Assembly (NCBI GenBank): GCA_029881725.1
Contig: JAOUMB010000008.1
Coordinates: 1 to 64,000 of the forward strand
Direction of reading: 5' to 3'
DNA from: Nitrospirota bacterium
GTDB lineage: Bacteria; Nitrospirota; JACRHL01
Length of the DNA: 64,000 nt
Part shown: one piece after another, positions 8,145 to 22,654 of the stretch
Layout of the letters: each line of letters starts with the position of its first letter
Position numbering within the stretch: the first letter of the stretch is position 1
Program-made: the position numbers and the translations under genes
Notes under the pieces: generated by a model
What the model saw: only the letters and a program-made list of their open reading frames with translations
Database searches by the model: none
Told to the model about the DNA's origin: nothing

Positions 8145-9812
8145 TCAGAATCCCGGCACCTGCCGATCTTTCGGGAAGCTGACCTCGTAACCGAAGCGGA
8201 TGTCGTGTTTTTCGCCGGGGGGAATCACCCGCTCCCACGCCAGCACGCCGGGTATGGCATCGTCCCCCTGGGGGGTGTCCGGGGTGTTTTCCCGGATCGG
8301 GCGGACCCGGATGTCCTCGTTTTTGGCCACCGGCAGGCGGTCGTAAACGGTCACGTCGATGGGCTGGGTGTGGAAATTTTCCACGCCGATGCGGAATCCG
8401 CGGGCCACTTCGCGCCGTTTGCCGATGATGCCGCCCTTGCCGGTAAGGTCCGAATCCACCTGATGGGTGACCACCACCCGGTCGTCCACCCCGAACGGCA
8501 ATTTGATCGTCTCGCCGGGGCGGATTTCGGGCATCGGGTAGCGCCCGACCATGACCCCGTCCCGGAACACGGTGGCGGGTCCGGCGGGCAGGGGGATTTC
8601 GCCGCCGTAGGTGAGTCTGGCGTAGAGATAGGCGGCGGCGCGGGTGGCGGGCCAGGTGCGCACCAGCAGGCTGGCGGCGGCGGCGTGCTCGGCCACGGTG
8701 AAGGTGTGCGGCTCGTTGTCCGCCGGGAGGGTCTGGCGGCCGTCGATGGCGTATTCGGCGGTGAATTCCGCCACCTCGGCCACGGCGGCCACGCGTTCGG
8801 CCAATACAGGGGCAGCGGGCACCTCATCGGCAAATGCGTCATTCTTTGAAACGCGAAGTTCCATCTCGGCTTCTTCAAACGCCGCCGGACTCCCGGCAAA
8901 TCCACGGGCCCGACCCATCACCACCGGTAGCTGCGGAAAATCAATAAACCACGGGGCCGGTTCCGGCATGGCCACCCCTTGGGCCGGGCGGGTGGTGGAC
9001 AGGCGCAGGGTGACGCCCTCCCACGCCTCGCCAGTGCGGTTGCGTACCTCGGCCTGCTGAGTGATGGCGACGCGCCCCGCGTCCGGCTCCAGCCGCAGGT
9101 CGTAGCGGGGGGTCCAGGTGGCACCGGAAACCGTGTGCTTGAGCGACAGGTGGAACTCCCCGGCCTTTGCCGCGGTCACCTGCACGCGCACGTCGAACAC
9201 CATTTTTCGGCCGGTGGCGATCCGGTTCAGTTCATTGCGCAGGCGCTCGATCTCCGCGTTGGTGGCGCGGCGGGCCACTTCCTCCTTCTGGATTCCCGCC
9301 AGCGCCTGCCCCATTCCGTCGCCAATGGCACTCCAGGCGGTCCGCCACTTGGCGGGGTCGTCGCGCAGCATGCCTTCCTTCACCGACGGCGGGGAGGTGC
9401 TGATCACGTTGCGGATGAAATCCACCTGGGCGCGCAGGGCGTTGACGCGGTCGATGCCGGCGCGTTTGTCATCCTCCAGGGCCTGGATGCGGTCACGCAG
9501 CGCACGCTCCTCCCCATCGGCCACCTGGGCCAGAAAACGGCGGGCCACCTCCACGCTGACGATGGTCACCGCCACCGCGCCATCGCCGGTGGCCTGCAGG
9601 GTGTCCTCGGGGAACGGAACCATCTCCGGCACCACGACGGTGCTGCTCCCGGCGGGCAGGCGCACGGTGGCGGTGCGGGTGACCTCGGCGCTGCCGGGAA
9701 ACACCGTTACCGCCGTCAGGCGGCTGTCGGCCTGGATTTCGACTCCCCATGCCGTCAGCGGGGTGCAGATGGCCAACGCCAGCACCCATCCGAAAACCCG
9801 TGTCTGCCCCAT
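8145..9812 (-). CDS. DUF4139 domain-containing protein (mucoidy inhibitor MuiA-like)
   Basis: A 555-residue predicted exported protein. Residues 1-23 form a signal peptide (VLALAICTPLTAWG). The next segment, LTAVTVFPGSAEVTRTATV, is the typical N-terminal DUF4140 part. A coiled coil spans about 90-180 (RALRDRIQALEDDKRAGIDR and following). The C-terminal half matches DUF4139: SGATWTPRYDLRL, EVRNRTGEAWEGVTLRLST, and near the end VTVYDRLPVAKNEDI. Members are periplasmic or envelope proteins of unknown biochemical function; the MuiA name comes from mucoidy phenotypes. Start at ATG 9812 because the signal peptide begins there and GGGA precedes it. It is divergent from the carboxylesterase gene. The tRNA operon lies downstream with its own promoter. 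Confidence 0.85.
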   Translation of the reverse strand: MGQTRVFGWVLALAICTPLTAWGVEIQADSRLTAVTVFPGSAEVTRTATVRLPAGSSTVVVPEMVPFPEDTLQATGDGAVAVTIVSVEVARRFLAQVADGEERALRDRIQALEDDKRAGIDRVNALRAQVDFIRNVISTSPPSVKEGMLRDDPAKWRTAWSAIGDGMGQALAGIQKEEVARRATNAEIERLRNELNRIATGRKMVFDVRVQVTAAKAGEFHLSLKHTVSGATWTPRYDLRLEPDAGRVAITQQAEVRNRTGEAWEGVTLRLSTTRPAQGVAMPEPAPWFIDFPQLPVVMGRARGFAGSPAAFEEAEMELRVSKNDAFADEVPAAPVLAERVAAVAEVAEFTAEYAIDGRQTLPADNEPHTFTVAEHAAAASLLVRTWPATRAAAYLYARLTYGGEIPLPAGPATVFRDGVMVGRYPMPEIRPGETIKLPFGVDDRVVVTHQVDSDLTGKGGIIGKRREVARGFRIGVENFHTQPIDVTVYDRLPVAKNEDIRVRPIRENTPDTPQGDDAIPGVLAWERVIPPGEKHDIRFGYEVSFPKDRQVPGF

Positions 9813-9960
9813 GATTCCCGCTCCCGGTTTTTGATGATCCCACACCCGCCCGCGCACACCATAGCAGGAGCGTCCCGGCGCGGAAAGAGGGGGATGGTAT
9901 ACAATCGGAGTCCGCGCCGGCGGGGCCGCCACACACCGCCCCAAAGGTGATCCGAAACAT

Positions 9961-10001
9961 TTACCTTTTCCCTCCATGTATTTGTATAAAAAACATACAT
10001 G
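9961..10001 (+). promoter_or_regulatory. promoter and dyad at a possibly leaderless start
   Basis: TTACCT (9961-9966) and TATAAA (9985-9990) are 18 bp apart. Initiation would fall at about 9996-9999, on or just before the ATG at 9999. CATGTAT (9975-9981) and ATACATG (9995-10001) form an inverted repeat flanking the -10, a candidate operator. No Shine-Dalgarno sequence precedes the ATG. Confidence 0.5.
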
Positions 10002-10712
10002 AACAACACTACAAACCCCTCGCGGCAACCGTTGGCGGGCCTTTCGGTAGCCATCTCCGGTGCCTCCGCGGACGCCCCCCTGTGCATCCTGCTGCACGGC
10101 TACGGTGCGCCGGGGGATGACCTGGTGGGGCTGGCCGGGGCGTTTTCACCCACCGGCATTCGCTTCCTGTTTCCCTCCGCTCCGCTGACTCTGCCACCGC
10201 CCATGTACGGTGCCCGCGCCTGGTGGCACATTGACTGGGCGGCGCGGGAACGGCAGATGATCGAGCAGGGCGAGCTGGACCTGTCCGACGAAACCCCGGA
10301 CGGCATGGTTCAGGCGCGGGAGCAGGTAAGCCGACTGATCGGCGAGGCGTGCGCCGCCTACGGCAGCACGCCGGACAAGGTGGTGCTGGGCGGGTTTTCG
10401 CAAGGGGCCATGCTGGCATGCGAGACGGCCCTGTTCGCCGAAGTGCCGCCGCGGGCGCTGGTGCTCATGTCGCCCACCCTGCTGTGCCACGAGCGGTGGC
10501 GGCAGGCGGCGGAAGCGCGCGGGAATTTGCCGGTGTTTATCAGCCACGGGCGGGCCGACCCGGTTTTGCCGTTTCCGCAAAGCGAACGGCTGAAGGACAT
10601 GCTGGGCGGGGCCGGTTCCACCGTGGAGTGGGTGCCGTTTTCCGGCGCCCACGAGATCCCCCCTGCGGTGCTGGGTCCCCTGACCGGTTTTCTGGCCAGA
10701 AACGCCCTCTGA
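9999..10712 (+). CDS. phospholipase/carboxylesterase-family alpha/beta hydrolase
   Basis: A 237-residue cytosolic esterase of the YpfH/acyl-protein-thioesterase type. It shows the oxyanion-hole strand LCILLHGYGAPGDD, the nucleophile elbow GGFSQGAML, the acid loop ISHGRADPVLP and the histidine motif GAHEIP, in the expected order and spacing. FLFPSAPLTLPPPMYGARAWW is also typical. These enzymes cleave short-chain acyl esters or act as lysophospholipases; the true substrate is unknown. There is no ribosome binding site before the ATG and the promoter appears to abut it, so the mRNA may be leaderless. The nearest alternative in-frame ATG would remove the active core. Confidence 0.88.
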   Translation: MNNTTNPSRQPLAGLSVAISGASADAPLCILLHGYGAPGDDLVGLAGAFSPTGIRFLFPSAPLTLPPPMYGARAWWHIDWAARERQMIEQGELDLSDETPDGMVQAREQVSRLIGEACAAYGSTPDKVVLGGFSQGAMLACETALFAEVPPRALVLMSPTLLCHERWRQAAEARGNLPVFISHGRADPVLPFPQSERLKDMLGGAGSTVEWVPFSGAHEIPPAVLGPLTGFLARNAL

Positions 10713-10819
10713 GGACCTCCACGAGTTCCGTTACTTAATAAACCCCATCCGGGTCGGGAACCCCCGCTGAACCCGCAGGGTGGAGGCCCGATGATCTCCC
10801 AGGGCCACCTGCCCTTCGG

Positions 10820-12532
10820 TTACGGCTGCCCGCCCTGCTCGTTGTGCCAGTAAGTGGAGGCGCGGTGGCCGCCTTCCGTGCGATAGCGGCGCATGGCCTC
10901 GGCCAACCGGGCGGCTTCTCCCGCCAGTTGATCGGAGGTGGCGGAGGATTCCTCCACCAGGGCCGTGTTCTCCTGCACCCGGGCTTCCATGTCCACCACG
11001 GCGCGGGCCACGGCCTCGATGCCCTGAGCCTGTTCCTGGCTGGAGGCGGAGATGCTGGCGATCAGTTCCGCCACTTGTTGCACCCCGTCGGCAATTTCGG
11101 CCAGGGAGTGGCCGGTTTTGCTCACCAGTTCGTTACCCGCGTGCACCTTGGCCACGGAATCCTCAATCAGCACACGGATTTCCTGGGCCGCCGAGGCGGA
11201 GCGGCCGGCCAGGTTGCGCACCTCCTGGGCCACCACCGCGAAGCCGCGTCCGGCGTCCCCGGCGCGGGCCGCTTCCACGGCGGCATTCAGCGCCAGCAGG
11301 TTGGTCTGAAAAGCGATTTCGTTGATCACGTTGATGATTTCCGCGATGCGCCCGGAAGATTCGGTAATGGCCCCCATGGCGCTCATGGCGCCGGTCACCA
11401 CCTGGTTCCCGTTGCGGGCCACTTCCGCCGCCTTGCCCGCCAGTTGATTGGCGGAAACCGCCGCATCGGCGCTGGATTTAACGTTGGAGGTCATCTGCTC
11501 CATGGTGGAGGCGGTCTCCTGCAACGACGCGGCCTGATTCTCCACGCGGGCGGCCAGTTGCTGGTTGCTCTCGCTGAGCACGCCGGTACCCCACAGCACC
11601 TCTTCCGTGACCAGATTGACCTCGTCAACGGTTTCGGCCAGGGTGGAAACGGTCACGCTCAAGGCGCGCAGCACGCCATCCGCCGCCGCATCGCCGGTAA
11701 TGGCGTCGAGGCGGGTCAGGTCGCCGGAGGCGATGCGGGTCAGCACCTGCTCCACCTGCCCGGACGGGGCCGCCGACACCCGGCGCAGGGTCCACCCCAC
11801 CCCCAGCAGGCACAGAGGGATAACCAATGCGCCAATTCCAAAGACCTTCCACAGGGCCGCGCTGACGGCGGCGGTCACCGGGGCCAGGTCGGCCACCACT
11901 TCCCAGGCGGCGTGAATCTGGCCCGGCTTCCACCCCTCCATGCGGAAACCAAACGGGTCGTGGTCGGTGCCGGTGAGAGAATTGGCCACGGCGCCGTGGC
12001 AGGACAGACACTCGGAAGTGATCTCCACCGGGCGCATGTAGCGCACCACCCCGGCCTCCGCGTCCACGCGGCTCAACTCGCCGTTCTTTTTCAGGGATTG
12101 CAGCATGTCGCGCTCCAGGGGGCTGGCGGCATGCTCCGGATTGCGCGGGTTCAGCGCCACCACGCGGAATTCCATGCCGGACTCCTGTGCATGGCGCTGG
12201 CCCACGGTCCACGCGGTCACTTCGGGGAGGGTCCAGTAATAGCCGGTTTTTTCGGAAGCCCCATGGCTGGCGCTGCTGCCCCCCAGCTTCTGTTCCACCT
12301 CGGCCAGCAGGGCACGGTCGTCAAAGGCGTTGTGGCGGGAGCGGAGGTCGGCCATATAGGCCACGGTAGTTTCCGCCTCCAGCGCCACCTGGCGGGCCTG
12401 CTGCACGGTGGCGTCCAGCACCGCCTGCTGTACGCTGCCCTTTATCACCAGATGGGTGCCGGCATAGCTCAGGGCGAGCCCCGCCAGCACCACAGCGAGT
12501 ACCCTGGTGGACAGGGTCGAAAATATGGCCAT
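10820..12532 (-). CDS. methyl-accepting chemotaxis protein with heme-binding Tll0287-like (DUF3365) sensor
   Basis: A 570-residue transmembrane chemoreceptor. TM1 is at about residues 10-28. The periplasmic domain spans about 30-225 and contains CLSCH at 175-179, a c-type heme attachment site, in the context [16 protein letters not shown] typical of DUF3365 (Tll0287-like) domains. TM2 is at about 228-249. The cytoplasmic part carries a short HAMP-like stretch and the canonical signalling hairpin ([20 protein letters not shown], then [20 protein letters not shown]). It is likely a redox, gas or electron-acceptor sensor that needs periplasmic heme ligation. There is no che gene nearby. GAGAGGG precedes the ATG. 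A sigma-28-like promoter lies about 100 bp upstream. Confidence 0.93.
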   Translation of the reverse strand: MAIFSTLSTRVLAVVLAGLALSYAGTHLVIKGSVQQAVLDATVQQARQVALEAETTVAYMADLRSRHNAFDDRALLAEVEQKLGGSSASHGASEKTGYYWTLPEVTAWTVGQRHAQESGMEFRVVALNPRNPEHAASPLERDMLQSLKKNGELSRVDAEAGVVRYMRPVEITSECLSCHGAVANSLTGTDHDPFGFRMEGWKPGQIHAAWEVVADLAPVTAAVSAALWKVFGIGALVIPLCLLGVGWTLRRVSAAPSGQVEQVLTRIASGDLTRLDAITGDAAADGVLRALSVTVSTLAETVDEVNLVTEEVLWGTGVLSESNQQLAARVENQAASLQETASTMEQMTSNVKSSADAAVSANQLAGKAAEVARNGNQVVTGAMSAMGAITESSGRIAEIINVINEIAFQTNLLALNAAVEAARAGDAGRGFAVVAQEVRNLAGRSASAAQEIRVLIEDSVAKVHAGNELVSKTGHSLAEIADGVQQVAELIASISASSQEQAQGIEAVARAVVDMEARVQENTALVEESSATSDQLAGEAARLAEAMRRYRTEGGHRASTYWHNEQGGQP

Positions 12533-12631
12533 GATTCCCTCTCCGCCCGCGCCACCCCGGCAGCGCGGTTCAATTGCGGAGCCCCAAACGCCCGCCCCGC
12601 CACAGGCCGGGCGCAGAACATCCGTCTCCCC

Positions 12632-12658
12632 TTGTCGGCACGGGAGGGATATTTTTCA
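12632..12658 (-). promoter_or_regulatory. possible sigma-28 (FliA) promoter for the chemoreceptor
   Basis: On the minus strand TGAAAAAT (12658-12651), 11 bp, then GCCGACAA (12639-12632). The -10 differs from GCCGATAA at one base; the -35 is weaker. Position and target gene fit flagellar/chemotaxis sigma factor control. The rest of the 170-bp gap shows no other signal. Confidence 0.4.
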
Positions 12659-12702
12659 AGGGGGGATTCGCCCTCAAACGGGCCCCGGCGGACAATCGGG
12701 GG

Positions 12703-13866
12703 TCAGTTTCCGCCGGTGTGCGCGGCGATCAGATCGCCCAGCTTTTTGGCCAGGGTGGTGGCGCGGATGGTCTTGAGCTTTTCGTGTTCGAACTGGGCCA
12801 CTTGCAGGTTTCCCGCCTTGAGAGCGGTTTCACCCACCAGAAAGTGCATCTCCGGGTCCCGGTCATTGGCTGCCGAGGCCTCTCGGAAGTGGGGCAGGGC
12901 GCCCGCAGCGTCTCCTTGGGAAAGCAGCAGATGGCCAAGGGCCAGTTGGGCCTCCTGCATCTTCTTTTCGATGCGGACGGCGGCTTCCAGAGCCGCGCGC
13001 GCCGCCTTGGTGTCGCCCGCCGCAGCCAGCGCCTGACCGTGGTACAGGTGCGACACCGCCGCGCCGTCATCCAGCTTCACCGCCACCGCAAAGGCGGCGG
13101 CCGCGTCCTTGTAGCGCTTTTGGGCCATGCGGGTGTGGCCCAGTTCCAGTTGCGCCACCCGGTCGTCCTTCGCCTCCAGCAGATCGATGGCGCCTTCCAG
13201 CGCCGTGGCGGAGGCCTCCAGATCGCCCAGATCCCGATACAGGGTGCCCAGGCGGCGCTGGGCATAGGCGCTGTCGCCGGACAGCTCGCGCACGTGCTTG
13301 AGATGGGTTACCGCCTCGGCGGCCTTGCCCCCGGCGCGATAAAACTCCGCCAGCCGGGCGTGGGCGGCAGGACTGTCCGGGCGCAGTTTCACCCACTTGG
13401 CGAAGCGCGCCTCGGCGGCGGCATCCTGGCCGCTTTTGCCCTGATACAGGCGCCCCAGCCGCTCCAGCAGGGGCGGGTAATCGGGCAGAATCTTTTCCAG
13501 ATCCTCGTGCAGGGACAGGTCGAACTTGTAAGCGCTCTTGTCCAGCTGGTGCAGCAGGTAGGATTGGGAGTGGTGCCCCGCCGGGGCCAGCCGCACCGCG
13601 TTGGCCAGGGCCAGAAACCCGGCGTGGTCGCGCCCGGCACGGAAACGAAGATCACCCAGCTCGAACCATGCGGCGGGGCTGGGCTGCTCCTGAACCCGTT
13701 TTTCCAGGGCGGCCATGCGCGCCGCCGGGTCCGCCGCCGTCTCCCCCTGCTGGGCGGTGAGGGTGTGGATGCCGGACACCGCCAGCACCATGCCCAAGGT
13801 GGCCAGCCCGGCCACGGCCCAACGGGTCACGCGGGGGCTCGGGGTCGGCTTGACAGCGCCGCTCAC
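12703..13866 (-). CDS. membrane-anchored TPR protein
   Basis: A 387-residue protein with one N-terminal signal-anchor (VTRWAVAGLATLGMVLAVSGI, about residues 13-33) followed by successive tetratricopeptide units from about residue 55 to the end, for example AWFELGDLRFRAG, AHARLAEFYRAGGKAAEA, AQRRLGTLYRDLGDLEAS, AQLALGHLLLSQGDAAGA. It is probably a periplasm-facing scaffold; no catalytic domain is visible. It starts at a GTG (13866-13864) whose last two bases overlap the TGA of the chorismate-lyase-like gene (GTGA), so translation is coupled to it. The frame stays open upstream, but that stretch is covered by the neighbouring gene in another frame. Confidence 0.82.
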   Translation of the reverse strand: MSGAVKPTPSPRVTRWAVAGLATLGMVLAVSGIHTLTAQQGETAADPAARMAALEKRVQEQPSPAAWFELGDLRFRAGRDHAGFLALANAVRLAPAGHHSQSYLLHQLDKSAYKFDLSLHEDLEKILPDYPPLLERLGRLYQGKSGQDAAAEARFAKWVKLRPDSPAAHARLAEFYRAGGKAAEAVTHLKHVRELSGDSAYAQRRLGTLYRDLGDLEASATALEGAIDLLEAKDDRVAQLELGHTRMAQKRYKDAAAAFAVAVKLDDGAAVSHLYHGQALAAAGDTKAARAALEAAVRIEKKMQEAQLALGHLLLSQGDAAGALPHFREASAANDRDPEMHFLVGETALKAGNLQVAQFEHEKLKTIRATTLAKKLGDLIAAHTGGN

Positions 13867-14443
13867 GCCAGCGCCTCGGGGAAGTATTCGGTAATGCTCA
13901 TGGCCGCCTTGCCGCCGGTATACACCCGGTAGGTGCGCCACACCACCGGCGCCGCCGGGGAGATGCGCAGGGCCGGGGCGGCGGCCCCTTCCAGCAACGG
14001 CGCATGGCGGGCCAGACAACGCCCGCAATCGACGATCTCGCGCCGGGTTTCCAACTGGTAGGCCAGCATCAGCTTGCCGAGGGGCTCCCTGCCGGCCAGC
14101 AACGCCTCCTGCATCTCCGCCGGCAGCAGGGCCGGCACCAAGCGCGATCCGGCAGCGGCGAACACCCGCCCGGATTTGTTCCCGCTGAGCACGATGGCCC
14201 GGTCCAGCACCTGGGTGCCGGGTTCCAGCCGCAGCTCGGGAAAGCGGTGTCCCTCCGCCCGATGCACCCCCTGGGTAACCACTCGCACCGCGATATCCTC
14301 GCCGTAATAGGCGGCCAACACCTCGGTAACGGTGCCGTCGGTGGTCAACAGGGTGCGCAGCACCGGCGACAGGCCGGCCAGATTCATCCGCGCCGCCACC
14401 TGCTCCCGATGGGTGGCCGGGACCAGTTGGGACTGGGCGCCGC

Positions 14444-14447
<4 letters not shown>
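13863..14447 (-). CDS. chorismate lyase-like (UbiC/DUF98 family) protein
   Basis: A 194-residue protein resembling the DUF98 chorismate lyase family. Visible hallmarks are LSPVLRTLLTTDGTVTEVLAA, the central strand PGTQVLDRAIVLSG, SGRVFAAAGSRLVPALLP and the closing KLMLAYQLETRREI. Chorismate lyase converts chorismate to 4-hydroxybenzoate, the aromatic precursor of ubiquinone, but many family members are uncharacterised. No ubiA or other quinone gene is adjacent. It begins at a GTG overlapping the gyrA stop (GTGA) and ends overlapping the TPR gene in the same way. Function by family resemblance only; an UTRA-like ligand-binding role is an alternative, since the two folds are related. Confidence 0.68.
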
Positions 14448-16948
<2,501 letters not shown>

Positions 16949-17000
16949 GGTGTGAGTGGTGCCTTCTGCTACGGGTTAAATCGGATCAAAACGGGTCGGT

Positions 17001-20608
<3,608 letters not shown>

Positions 20609-20662
20609 TTCAGCCCCTCCCTATTCATCTCGCTGCAATGGCGCCGTGGGCGCCGGGCACTA

Positions 20663-22051
20663 TCATGCCCCACTGGTAATCTCTTCCGTCAACTGGTCGA
20701 TGTTGGCCTTGAACGCCGGATCCGCCTGCAACAGCTTTTCCATCTGGCGGCAAGCGTGCATCACCGTGGTATGGTCCCGCCCGCCGAAGCCGCGCCCGAT
20801 GTCCGGAAAGCTCAACTCGGTCAGGGTGCGGCACAGGTACATGGCCACCTGGCGCGGCAGCACCAGTTCCTTGGTGCGCTTTTTGGCTTTCAGGTCGGAG
20901 GTGCGCACGTGGTGGAAGCGCGCCACCCGCTGCTGGATGTCCTCCATGGACACCACCTTGCGGGTTTCGCGGATCAGGTCGCGCAGGTTCTCCCGGGCCA
21001 GGTCGGTGTTGATGATCTTGCCGGTAAGGGAGGCGTAGGCCCCCAGCCGGATCAGCGCCCCTTCCAGCTCGCGCACGTTACTTTTGATGTGGGTAGCCAG
21101 TAGCAACGACACGTCATCCGGCAGATCGATGTTTTCCACCTCCGCCTTCTTGCGCAGAATCGCCACCTTGGTTTCCAGATCCGGCGGCTGGATGTCGGCG
21201 ATCAAGCCCCACTCGAAGCGCGAACGAAGGCGCTCCTCCATGTCCGGCATTTCCTTGGGGAAGCGGTCGGAGGAGAGCACGATCTGCTTGCCCGCCTCGT
21301 GCAGGGTGTTGAAGGTGTGAAAGAACTCCTCCTGGGTCCGGTCCTTGCCGCTGATGAACTGGATGTCATCGATGATCAGCAGGTCGCTGTTGCGGTAGCG
21401 CGAGCGGAAATCGGCCATGCGGTCGTAGCGGATGGAATTGATCACCTCGTTGGTGAACTGCTCGGACGACACGTAGCAGATGCGCGCCTGCGGGTTCTTT
21501 TGCAGCACCCGCGCGCCGATGGCGTGCAACAGGTGGGTTTTGCCGAGGCCCACGTCCCCGTAGATGAACAGCGGGTTGTAGGACTTGGCCGGGTTGTCCG
21601 CCACCGCGCGGGCCGCCGCATGGGCGAACTGGTTGGCGCCGCCCACCACGAACTGCTCGAAGGTGTATTTGGGGTTCAGCCGGGACTGGCTGTCCCCCCG
21701 CCCGCCCGCGCCCAGGCGGGCAGGGGCCGGGGCGGCCTGCACGGCGGAACCCACGGCCGCACGGGACACATCCCCACCGGCCACGGCGGTGGCCAGCACC
21801 GCTCCCGGCTCGCTGGAAACCACGTACTCCACCCGCTCCAGGGGGCGCTCCAGCACCTTGCCCACCGTATCCAGGATCAGCGGCGAGTACGGCTCGGTCA
21901 TCATCTCGATGAAGAAGGCGTTGGGCACGGAGACGGTGCACACCGGCCCCTCCACCCGCTTCAGCGTCACCGCGCTGAACCAGGTATGGAAGGCCTGCGG
22001 CCCGACCCGCTTGCGGATCAGTTCCAGGCTTTTACGCCAGATATCGTCCAA
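20663..22051 (-). CDS. dnaA: chromosomal replication initiator protein DnaA
   Basis: 462 residues. Domain I begins DDIWRKSLELIRKRVG. A variable alanine- and glycine-rich linker follows. Domain III has Walker A GDVGLGKTH, Walker B LLIIDDIQF and sensor motif VLSSDRFPKEM. Domain IV ends in the DNA-binding signature GRDHTTVMHACRQM. I place the start at TTG 22051: it follows GGGAGG by a few bases and domain I begins immediately, as in other DnaA proteins. Another TTG at 22111 would add 20 residues unlike any DnaA N-terminus and has no ribosome site. It is the first gene of a minus-strand dnaA-dnaN-gyrB-gyrA string reading away from the putative origin. Confidence 0.95.
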   Translation of the reverse strand: MDDIWRKSLELIRKRVGPQAFHTWFSAVTLKRVEGPVCTVSVPNAFFIEMMTEPYSPLILDTVGKVLERPLERVEYVVSSEPGAVLATAVAGGDVSRAAVGSAVQAAPAPARLGAGGRGDSQSRLNPKYTFEQFVVGGANQFAHAAARAVADNPAKSYNPLFIYGDVGLGKTHLLHAIGARVLQKNPQARICYVSSEQFTNEVINSIRYDRMADFRSRYRNSDLLIIDDIQFISGKDRTQEEFFHTFNTLHEAGKQIVLSSDRFPKEMPDMEERLRSRFEWGLIADIQPPDLETKVAILRKKAEVENIDLPDDVSLLLATHIKSNVRELEGALIRLGAYASLTGKIINTDLARENLRDLIRETRKVVSMEDIQQRVARFHHVRTSDLKAKKRTKELVLPRQVAMYLCRTLTELSFPDIGRGFGGRDHTTVMHACRQMEKLLQADPAFKANIDQLTEEITSGA

Positions 22052-22085
22052 ACCGCCTCCCGCGGATAACCGGACCAGGACCCGG

Positions 22086-22094
22086 TTATCCCCA
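22086..22094 (+). promoter_or_regulatory. near-consensus DnaA box TTATCCCCA
   Basis: One mismatch from TTATCCACA. It lies 35 bp upstream of the dnaA start codon, beside the AT-rich tract, and could serve both origin function and dnaA autoregulation. Confidence 0.5.
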
Positions 22095-22219
22095 CCTGTG
22101 AAAACAGGCAATTTTCAATAAAACCATTATTTTACGGATAATGAACGGAAGCACCGGCATGGCGTGGATACCGTTGCAACCGAAGATTTTCATTAAGAAA
22201 ATTTCTTCGCGACTGCAAC

Positions 22220-22228
22220 TTGTCCACA
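22220..22228 (+). promoter_or_regulatory. near-consensus DnaA box TTGTCCACA
   Basis: One mismatch from TTATCCACA, adjacent to the AT-rich tract at 22183-22208. Confidence 0.5.
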
Positions 22229-22429
22229 ATTTGACGGGTTTCCCATCCACACCCCCGGGGATGATTCTCCGGTCGGTGGGTGCTCCGAGGCCAGAAAGGT
22301 ACCGCAATCACGCGGCCCGGATCAAGCATGGGGGGGGCATGCAGGCCCCTTTTCCTGTGGACGGAAGGTGCACCCTGCCCACAGTTGAATAGACAGCGTA
22401 ACCAACTGAAAAAACAAGACATAATTCGC

Positions 22430-22438
22430 TTATACACA
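22430..22438 (+). promoter_or_regulatory. consensus DnaA box TTATACACA
   Basis: A perfect match to TTATNCACA, on the plus strand in the middle of the dnaA-rplI gap. Confidence 0.7.
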
Positions 22439-22531
22439 TCCCCCACAACCCCTACTGGTTCCTACTGGGTTTTAAACCTCCCGGGAACAAGAAGGGTTGT
22501 TGGTTGGGCATAAGGCCATGTTTCCACAAGT

Positions 22532-22560
22532 CCGGGTGAAAAATTTCAAATTTTTCCCGG
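22532..22560. repeat. AT-rich palindrome in the origin region
   Basis: GAAAAATTT and AAATTTTTC are perfect 9-bp arms around a single C at 22547, flanked by CCGGG and CCCGG with a 2-base asymmetry. It could be an unwinding element, a protein site or a hairpin in any transcript from the left. Confidence 0.6.
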
Positions 22561-22585
22561 AAAAGAAACAAGTGCCGGAAGGGGT

Positions 22586-22615
22586 TTGACCTGAAGGGGT
22601 AGTCTGTCATAACAT
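22586..22615 (+). promoter_or_regulatory. promoter of rplI
   Basis: TTGACC (22586-22591) and TAACAT (22610-22615) are separated by 18 bp, ending 39 bp before the rplI ATG. It marks the right edge of the origin region. Confidence 0.6.
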
Positions 22616-22654
22616 TGCGGGCTATTTTCCGAATTTTTCTGGAGTGCCCGGACC

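Larger units (their letters stand above)
22052..22585. other. putative chromosomal replication origin (oriC)
   Basis: A non-coding stretch of more than 500 bp between dnaA (leftward) and rplI (rightward), the longest gene-free segment in the window. It holds one consensus DnaA box, two near-consensus boxes and weaker ones. AT-rich tracts lie at 22110-22145, 22183-22208 and 22538-22556 within otherwise GC-rich DNA and could be unwinding elements. Genes diverge from it on both sides at first. No CDS is credible inside. Confidence 0.75.

Noticed and set aside
10713-10819. Small gene or terminator between the carboxylesterase and the chemoreceptor gene
   Set aside because: The 107 bp contain no convincing frame, stem with T-tract or ribosome site.
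22052-22111. TTG start at 22111 for dnaA
   Set aside because: No ribosome site, and the added 20 residues do not resemble DnaA domain I, which begins right after the TTG at 22051 with GGGAGG upstream.
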